9,830 nt of DNA from Bacteroidia bacterium (GTDB lineage Bacteria; Bacteroidota; Bacteroidia; Bacteroidales; CAJPTX01): the NCBI GenBank assembly GCA_905373475.1, contig CAJPTC010000044.1, positions 1-9,830 on the forward strand, read 5' to 3'. Of this stretch, positions 5,512-9,830 are shown in pieces. Position 1 is the stretch's first letter, and each line of letters starts with the position of its first letter. Under the pieces are notes generated by a model. That model was not told the origin of the DNA, searched no databases, and saw nothing but the letters and a program-made list of their open reading frames with translations. A program made the position numbers and the translations under genes.

Positions 5512-6864
5512 CTAGTACAATTTACCTTGTAAGCAAGTGGCTATTTGTAGCCAAAGGAGTTCGCATTCTAGGCGTTTTGCATCCTCCGGGCGAGAGATAA
5601 GTCGCCCCTTCTTGTCCAGCAGAAATAACTCGGGCGTACCATCTGCTTGTAGGTAGGCGAGAATGTCTGACTCACCATCGTCGGGTTCAAGGATATTCTC
5701 CCATGGCCATACACGCGACCCTATAAAATTCCGTACCTCGGGCGTCACCTTGTCTATGCAAATGGCTCGTACTGCAACCTGCTTCTGGGGTAAATTTTCA
5801 CAAATGCGTGCCAACTCAGGGAGAAGTTCCTGGCAGTGCGCACACCAAACCGACCAGACGATGAGCAGCGTATAATCAGCATCCTTTGAAACAATGAAAG
5901 TACGCCTATCGTCTAAACGCGTTCCGCGTAGTTTCACCAATCGTTCGGTTTTTCGTTCGTTGTTTTTTGTGTAAAAGGAGGACTCTCCATCGTTTGGATA
6001 GTACTTAGCAATAGAGTCTAGTAGCACATCGTACACTCCCCCTTGCACTATGAACTCTAAGGCATGGCGTAGCATAAGGGCATTTACAGCCTCACTCTCT
6101 ATTTTTGCGAGTGTCCGAATAGCTTGAGAGTAGTTTGCCACTTGCGCCCAATAGGCGAGAGAATCGGAGTATCGTGTCTGTAAATAGGCACGAACATAGC
6201 TATCAAACTCGGGGGCAGTGCCAACCCAAGGAGTAGTGAGCAGGGGGGCATCCCACCAATGAGCCGTCAAGGTATCCTGCGGACGAATGAATAGGCGCAT
6301 TATCTGACGTATTGTGGTGCTTTGCAATGAGTCGGCTCGCAGCGTCACCGCCTCAATTCGTTGACGATAAATTTGTTCGTTCGTATCGCTAATGGCTTGA
6401 AGCTGCAATTCTGCAACGCCTCCCCGTCGGAGTGCCTCCAAGCCCCATAGTGCTTCCTGATACGCCTCGCGAGCACGACGTGCATCAAAGTAAAGCTGTA
6501 GTTCAGGTGCTCCTGTTGCTACAACCTCTTCTAGTGGGGCAATACCGCTCGTGCTGATTGTAAGCTCCTGTATCTCGCTTTGTGGGGTAAACAGCGGAAA
6601 AGTAAGACTCCATTCCCTCTCTCCCAATGTAAGGCGGTAAAAACCAGGTCGGTAACGCAGGTTAAAGTGGTAACGACCGCTCTTGTCTATTTCGCTCTTC
6701 TGCGTCTCGGTTTCAAGACCCCCTACGAGGAAGGAAAGCGAAACGGGCTGTGGTGTAGCCTGACGGATGCTAAGCGTTAGCGGTATCGTTTTCTCGCGTC
6801 CTGCTACCCTGTGGGTAGTAAGCAGAAGAGAGAGAAAAAAGAGAAGAAAAAGGCGTAAATTCAT
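5512..6864 (-). CDS. TlpA/ResA-like periplasmic thioredoxin-fold protein
   Basis: A secreted thiol-disulfide oxidoreductase candidate. Residues 1-22 form a signal peptide (hydrophobic LRLFLLFFLSLLL core, probable cleavage after A21 or G22) with no lipobox Cys. About 25-125 is beta-rich and resembles the N-terminal domain found before TlpA domains in Bacteroidetes (DUF4369-like; tentative). About 125-290 is helical and charged. The thioredoxin-like domain at about 315-445 has active site WCAHC (340-344, C341 and C344) after LLIVWSVW, and the conserved cis-Pro at P411 in GTPELFLLD. Likely roles are reducing or shuffling disulfides of envelope proteins, or cytochrome c maturation; partners are unknown. 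It has 450 residues, long for TlpA but usual for multidomain Bacteroidetes forms. It heads the tight TlpA-MATE-mqnC group. A near-consensus promoter core lies 24 bp upstream of the ATG. Confidence 0.85.
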   Translation of the reverse strand: MNLRLFLLFFLSLLLTTHRVAGREKTIPLTLSIRQATPQPVSLSFLVGGLETETQKSEIDKSGRYHFNLRYRPGFYRLTLGEREWSLTFPLFTPQSEIQELTISTSGIAPLEEVVATGAPELQLYFDARRAREAYQEALWGLEALRRGGVAELQLQAISDTNEQIYRQRIEAVTLRADSLQSTTIRQIMRLFIRPQDTLTAHWWDAPLLTTPWVGTAPEFDSYVRAYLQTRYSDSLAYWAQVANYSQAIRTLAKIESEAVNALMLRHALEFIVQGGVYDVLLDSIAKYYPNDGESSFYTKNNERKTERLVKLRGTRLDDRRTFIVSKDADYTLLIVWSVWCAHCQELLPELARICENLPQKQVAVRAICIDKVTPEVRNFIGSRVWPWENILEPDDGESDILAYLQADGTPELFLLDKKGRLISRPEDAKRLECELLWLQIATCLQGKLY

Positions 6865-6887
6865 GTTGTAGGAGTTTAGCGGCGCGG

Positions 6888-6894
6888 CAAATTA
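6888..6894 (-). promoter_or_regulatory. Possible promoter -7 element of the TlpA-like gene
   Basis: TAATTTG on the minus strand is one base shorter than the TAnnTTTG consensus. It lies 24 bp before the TlpA-like ATG and next to the hairpin at 6896-6921. It could let this gene, MATE and mqnC be transcribed apart from cysS. The spacing is plausible but the motif is imperfect. Confidence 0.25.
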
Positions 6895-6895
6895 G

Positions 6896-6921
6896 TTTCA
6901 ACCCATTTTTTTGGGTTGAAA
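6896..6921. repeat. Perfect 9-bp hairpin between cysS and the TlpA-like gene
   Basis: TTTCAACCC (6896-6904) and GGGTTGAAA (6913-6921) pair perfectly around an 8-base A/T loop. Neither strand has a T-run after the stem, so it is not a standard intrinsic terminator. It lies in the 220-bp gap between cysS and the TlpA-like gene, 32 bp from the TlpA-like ATG. It could be an mRNA processing or stability element, a weak terminator or a protein site. An open frame of 74 codons (7100-6876, minus) crosses it but looks unlike a protein. Confidence 0.55.
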
Positions 6922-7084
6922 AACATATTCCTCGCGTAAGCTTGCTCAGAATGCGTAAAATGCAAGACGCCGAGAATGAGGGAAGAGAGAGCGTACCTGC
7001 ATACGTGTCCGACTCCGAATTTCTCAAGCAACACAGCAGTTTGCCTATTATGCCATACTGCCGAATACATGCCTGTACACACGG

Positions 7085-8551
7085 TTAGGAGAGTTTCCAT
7101 GTAGCACCCTCTTTGCCATCTTGCACCTCTATGCCAGCTGCTTTCAGCGCATCGCGTATCCGATCGGAGGTCGCAAAATCTTTGCGCGCCTTGGCTTCTG
7201 CACGATATTCAAGGAGCAGGCGCATGGCAACATCCAGTGCCTCCGAATTTGAGGCTTCTTGCTTCGTTTTTCGCAGCCCAAGTACATCGCCCAATACCGT
7301 ATCAAAAAGGGACTGAAGGCGTTTTATAGTCTCTGCATCCATTTGAACTGCACCGCGCGTAGCGCTCTCAATTTCGTGCGCAAGCTCAAAAAGCACTGAC
7401 AGCGCAATGGGGGTGTTCAGATCATTGCAGAGCGCCTCCCAGCATCTGTTTTCGTACGTCTCTACCTCGAAACGATTCTGTGGGTTTGGCGTCAGGTGTT
7501 CGAGAAGTTGCCATGCATTCTGTAGGCGTTCTAACCCTTTTGCAGCAGCTTGCAGCGCCTCGTTGCTAAAATCAAGCGTAGAACGATAATGCGCCTGAAG
7601 AATGAAGAAACGTACAGTCATGGGAGCGTATGCCTGATCGAGCGATTCGTGTTCTCCCGTAAAGAGTTCTTGTAGGGTGATAAAATTGCCCAACGACTTG
7701 CCCATCTTTTGCCCATTGCGCGTCACCATATTGTTGTGCATCCAGTAGCGCACAGTGGGCTTCCCTTTGGCCGCAACGCATTGTGCAATCTCACACTCAT
7801 GATGTGGGAAGAGCAGATCCATCCCCCCTCCATGAATATCGAACTCCTCGCCGAGGTACTTCATGCCCATAGCCGAGCACTCCAGATGCCAGCCGGGGAA
7901 GCCTTCACCCCATGGCGAAGGCCAACGCATAATATGCTGCGGACTAGCTTTTTTCCACAGAGCGAAGTCCAATGGGTTCTTCTTACTCTCCTGCCCATCT
8001 AGTGCGCGCGTATTTGCTTGCAGATCTTCTACTAAGCGCCCAGAGAGTGTACCGTAGTGGTGGTCTTGCTCATAGCGTTCAATATCGAAGTACACATTCC
8101 CCTCGTTCACGTAGGCATACCCTGCAGCGAGAATCTGCTCTATTAGGGCTATTTGCTCGATGATATGCCCCGAGGCTCTGGGTTCAATACTTGGAGGCAA
8201 TACGTTCAGTTCGCGCATCATGTCGTGGTAGCGCTCAGTATATTTTTGAGCGATTTCCATAGGTTCGAGTTGCTCCAGTTGTGCACGTGCCGCGATTTTG
8301 TCTTCCCCCTCGTCTGCATCATGTTGGAGGTGTCCCACGTCGGTAATATTCCGTACGTAACGTACTTTGTAGCCCAGGTTCTGGAGGAGGCGGAAAAGAA
8401 CGTCGAATGTTATGGCAGAGCGTGCATGTCCCAAATGAGGGTCGCCATATACAGTAGGCCCACAAACATACATGCCCACATGGGGAAGGTGTAAGGGGAT
8501 GAATACTTCTTTTTTACGGGAAAGGGTGTTATAAATGCTCAACTCTCGCAT
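7085..8551 (-). CDS. cysS: Cysteinyl-tRNA synthetase
   Basis: Class I aminoacyl-tRNA synthetase that charges tRNA-Cys in the cytoplasm. The 488-residue length is normal. The HIGH signature is HLGH (39-42). The second signature is KMGKS (282-286), a Ser-to-Gly variant of KMSKS. The zinc site used to discriminate cysteine is complete: C30 in YVCGPTVYG, C225 in WHLECSAM, and H250 with E254 in PHHECE. Other landmarks are YVRNITDV (65-72), FDIHGGGMDLLFPHH (237-251) and a C-terminal helical anticodon-binding region ending in a charged tail with KARKDFATSDRIRDAL, typical of CysRS. A good promoter core (TACCTTTG) lies 28 bp upstream of the ATG. The following gene is 220 bp away, so read-through into the TlpA-like gene is possible but not shown. 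Confidence 0.97.
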   Translation of the reverse strand: MRELSIYNTLSRKKEVFIPLHLPHVGMYVCGPTVYGDPHLGHARSAITFDVLFRLLQNLGYKVRYVRNITDVGHLQHDADEGEDKIAARAQLEQLEPMEIAQKYTERYHDMMRELNVLPPSIEPRASGHIIEQIALIEQILAAGYAYVNEGNVYFDIERYEQDHHYGTLSGRLVEDLQANTRALDGQESKKNPLDFALWKKASPQHIMRWPSPWGEGFPGWHLECSAMGMKYLGEEFDIHGGGMDLLFPHHECEIAQCVAAKGKPTVRYWMHNNMVTRNGQKMGKSLGNFITLQELFTGEHESLDQAYAPMTVRFFILQAHYRSTLDFSNEALQAAAKGLERLQNAWQLLEHLTPNPQNRFEVETYENRCWEALCNDLNTPIALSVLFELAHEIESATRGAVQMDAETIKRLQSLFDTVLGDVLGLRKTKQEASNSEALDVAMRLLLEYRAEAKARKDFATSDRIRDALKAAGIEVQDGKEGATWKLS

Positions 8552-8578
8552 AACCTCAAATGCTATATTTCACTCTAA

Positions 8579-8586
8579 CAAAGGTA
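8579..8586 (-). promoter_or_regulatory. Promoter -7 element of cysS
   Basis: TACCTTTG on the minus strand matches TAnnTTTG, with 27 bp between it and the cysS ATG and a predicted leader of about 20 nt. No clear -33 TTG is present. The rest of the 206-bp gap up to the lipoprotein gene holds only short hairpins (5-bp stems near 8705-8755) and no convincing terminator. Confidence 0.65.
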
Positions 8587-8757
8587 CAACATTGCTTGTT
8601 GCGAGGAATTTTTTCACAAGAAAGGGAGACAAACAGAAATTTGAAGCATTCTCGCTTCTTACGCTCTGTCAGGGCACATAGTGGTTCCCTGTATCTTCTT
8701 ATTCCCTGCGATGCAATGCAGGAATTTTCGGAATCTCATACCGAAAGGTCGCCGAGG

Positions 8758-9660
8758 TTACCAATTTTCTACAACAAAACTCGTCCAGTGGAGTCCACGC
8801 TGTGTCTCAAAATCAATGGGCAACAAAGGAAACTCGCCGCTATTACGAAGCATCTCTTTGGGCTGTATGCGTCGAAATAAGCAGACATTGTTTTCTTTCA
8901 AAAATTGAAATTCGGGATATAGGCTCGTTTTACCCAACAACTCATTTGAATAGCCGACATAACTGAAATGAAGATGTTGGCTTTCGTTTTCATAGAGCGA
9001 CAGAATTTTATCTACACTGAATGGAAGTGCTGTACTGCCAAACTCTCCGAGTTGGCTCGAATAGAATTCTATCTTAGCAAATTCACTTTTTGAATCTTGC
9101 GAATGCTCAAAATACAAGGTCTTATTGGGTGCTGTTGTGGGGTATAGTAGGTACAACAAGGGAACGCCCTTATAGATAGGACTAGGATGTGACGCTATAA
9201 CATTTAACTCATCATCCCGCGTCGTAACCAACTTCTGAACGCCAACAATAGCGAGTCTAAGAGTCTGCTCAGATAAGTTCTCTAAGCTAAAGTACGCAGC
9301 ACCTCCCGCGTCAAGCAGAGAACTTGATCTTACTCTCTTATAGACATCTTTTACGGCAAGTTTCCCAGAACAAGGGTCTTTCAAACCACGATGTATACTA
9401 TCGTACCGAACAATGGCTTCCCCCATGTCGAATACACAAGGCGTTCGCAAAGTTTTGGTCACCAATTTATTAGATGTACCATCGCTTACTTCGTAATACG
9501 AGACGCGCACCTCGGCTGGTATTTCACTTGAAATAAGAATCAAGTTACGGGGTAGTATCACGGTTTTATCTTGTTCTATATTCTCTTGTGTTAAACGGGC
9601 ACACGCCCCTAGTCCCAAAAGTAGTATGGCAATAATAGCAACAAAGTAAAAGGATCGCAT
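8758..9660 (-). CDS. Predicted lipoprotein of unknown function
   Basis: I do not recognise this 300-residue protein. Its N-terminus is a clear lipoprotein signal: R2, a hydrophobic stretch FYFVAIIAILLL, then the lipobox GLGAC with lipidated C20. Residue +2 is Ala, so no inner-membrane Asp retention signal is present; outer-membrane or surface location is likely. The mature part looks mostly beta-stranded, with Tyr/Phe-rich strands (for example FAKIEFYSS 194-202 and LHFSYVGYSNELL 230-242). It has no transmembrane segment, repeat or metal motif. Other cysteines are C75, C97 and C260. It stands alone with its own promoter and a leader of about 80 nt. By eye it is more A+T-rich than cysS, and downstream no partner gene is coupled to it. 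It could belong to a lineage-specific surface protein family or be a horizontally acquired gene. Confidence 0.8.
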   Translation of the reverse strand: MRSFYFVAIIAILLLGLGACARLTQENIEQDKTVILPRNLILISSEIPAEVRVSYYEVSDGTSNKLVTKTLRTPCVFDMGEAIVRYDSIHRGLKDPCSGKLAVKDVYKRVRSSSLLDAGGAAYFSLENLSEQTLRLAIVGVQKLVTTRDDELNVIASHPSPIYKGVPLLYLLYPTTAPNKTLYFEHSQDSKSEFAKIEFYSSQLGEFGSTALPFSVDKILSLYENESQHLHFSYVGYSNELLGKTSLYPEFQFLKENNVCLFRRIQPKEMLRNSGEFPLLPIDFETQRGLHWTSFVVENW

Positions 9661-9748
9661 TGGCTTGTAGTTTTAGGTTATAGGTAAACAAACACAATTC
9701 GCCTAAGTGATTAACTGCCTCAAGTTCAATATAAAATATGCAGTGGGA

Positions 9749-9756
9749 CAAAGATA
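9749..9756 (-). promoter_or_regulatory. Promoter -7 element of the lipoprotein gene
   Basis: TATCTTTG on the minus strand, identical to the cores of fur and tRNA-Pro, lies 88 bp upstream of the lipoprotein ATG. The palindromic repeat at 9780-9799 begins 24 bp further upstream, just beyond where a -33 element would fall. Confidence 0.6.
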
Positions 9757-9779
9757 ATTTAATCTTTCAGAGAGAGTAG

Positions 9780-9799
9780 GGGCGAGGCATGCCTCGCCC
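9780..9799. repeat. GC-rich 20-bp palindromic repeat, right copy
   Basis: GGGCGAGGCATGCCTCGCCC is a perfect palindrome and differs by one base from the copy at 58-77. It is preceded by GTAG and followed by GTT, then CATGAT. It lies upstream of the lipoprotein promoter in non-coding DNA. Confidence 0.8.
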
Positions 9800-9813
9800 G
9801 TTCATGATCTAAC

Positions 9814-9830
9814 GTAGGGGCGAAACCTGA
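9814..9830. repeat. Start of a further repeat unit, cut by the window end
   Basis: GTAGGGGCGA at 9815-9824 (with its preceding G) repeats the left edge of the unit at 9776-9785, 38 bp later. It then diverges into AACCTGA before the window ends. This suggests tandem units with different cores, but only the edge is visible. Confidence 0.45.

Noticed and set aside
6876..7100. 74-codon minus-strand frame overlapping the cysS stop by 16 bp
   Set aside because: It starts with an ATG but spans the 9-bp hairpin and ends there, shows no recognisable motif or signal, and has no ribosome-binding context. A competing 85-codon frame (7027-6770) overlaps it and looks no better. A real small protein cannot be fully excluded.
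8560..8880. 106-codon plus-strand frame between cysS and the lipoprotein gene
   Set aside because: It crosses the cysS promoter region and the 3' end of the lipoprotein gene on the opposite strand, and its composition is not protein-like.
58..9830. CRISPR array from the repeated GC-rich units
   Set aside because: Only two full units 9.7 kb apart and one partial unit are present, with palindromic cores, no regular spacers and no cas genes.

Overview
The window looks like chromosomal DNA of a Bacteroidales bacterium, most plausibly near Porphyromonas. The reasons are: four Bacteroidetes-type promoter cores (TAnnTTTG) in the right places; little Shine-Dalgarno sequence before genes; a fur-purA neighbourhood of the kind I recall from Bacteroides; a tRNA-Pro of Bacteroidetes type with no encoded CCA; and a TlpA-like periplasmic protein of the kind common in this phylum. 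Genus-level placement is inference from memory of family sequences, not a search.

Layout. The left end (1-80) carries a 20-bp GC-rich palindrome and an 11-bp inverted repeat. Next, on the minus strand, is a tRNA-Pro(GGG) with its own promoter and a textbook intrinsic terminator. About 285 bp without a gene separates it from a plus-strand cluster: fur (metal-sensing repressor), purA (adenylosuccinate synthetase) and a small PD-(D/E)XK protein resembling the N-terminus of type I restriction subunit HsdR, whose GTG start overlaps the purA stop by 4 bp. This cluster converges, across 39 bp, on a minus-strand group that reads from right to left: cysS (cysteinyl-tRNA synthetase), a TlpA-like thiol-disulfide protein, a MATE efflux pump and mqnC (futalosine-pathway menaquinone synthesis). 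The last three are tightly packed and probably co-transcribed. About 220 bp containing a perfect 9-bp hairpin separate cysS from them. Further right is a lone lipoprotein gene of unknown function with its own promoter. The right end (9776-9830) carries a second copy of the same palindrome and the start of another unit.

How the genes work together. Most of this is housekeeping: translation (tRNA-Pro, CysRS), purine synthesis (PurA), metal regulation (Fur), respiratory quinone synthesis (MqnC), envelope thiol redox (TlpA-like) and export (MATE). I see no phage, transposase, CRISPR array or obvious defence island. The points most worth a second look are the solitary HsdR-N-like protein coupled to purA, the single futalosine-pathway gene behind a MATE pump, the structured GT-repeat leader of purA, the palindromic repeat family at both ends, and the unassigned lipoprotein.
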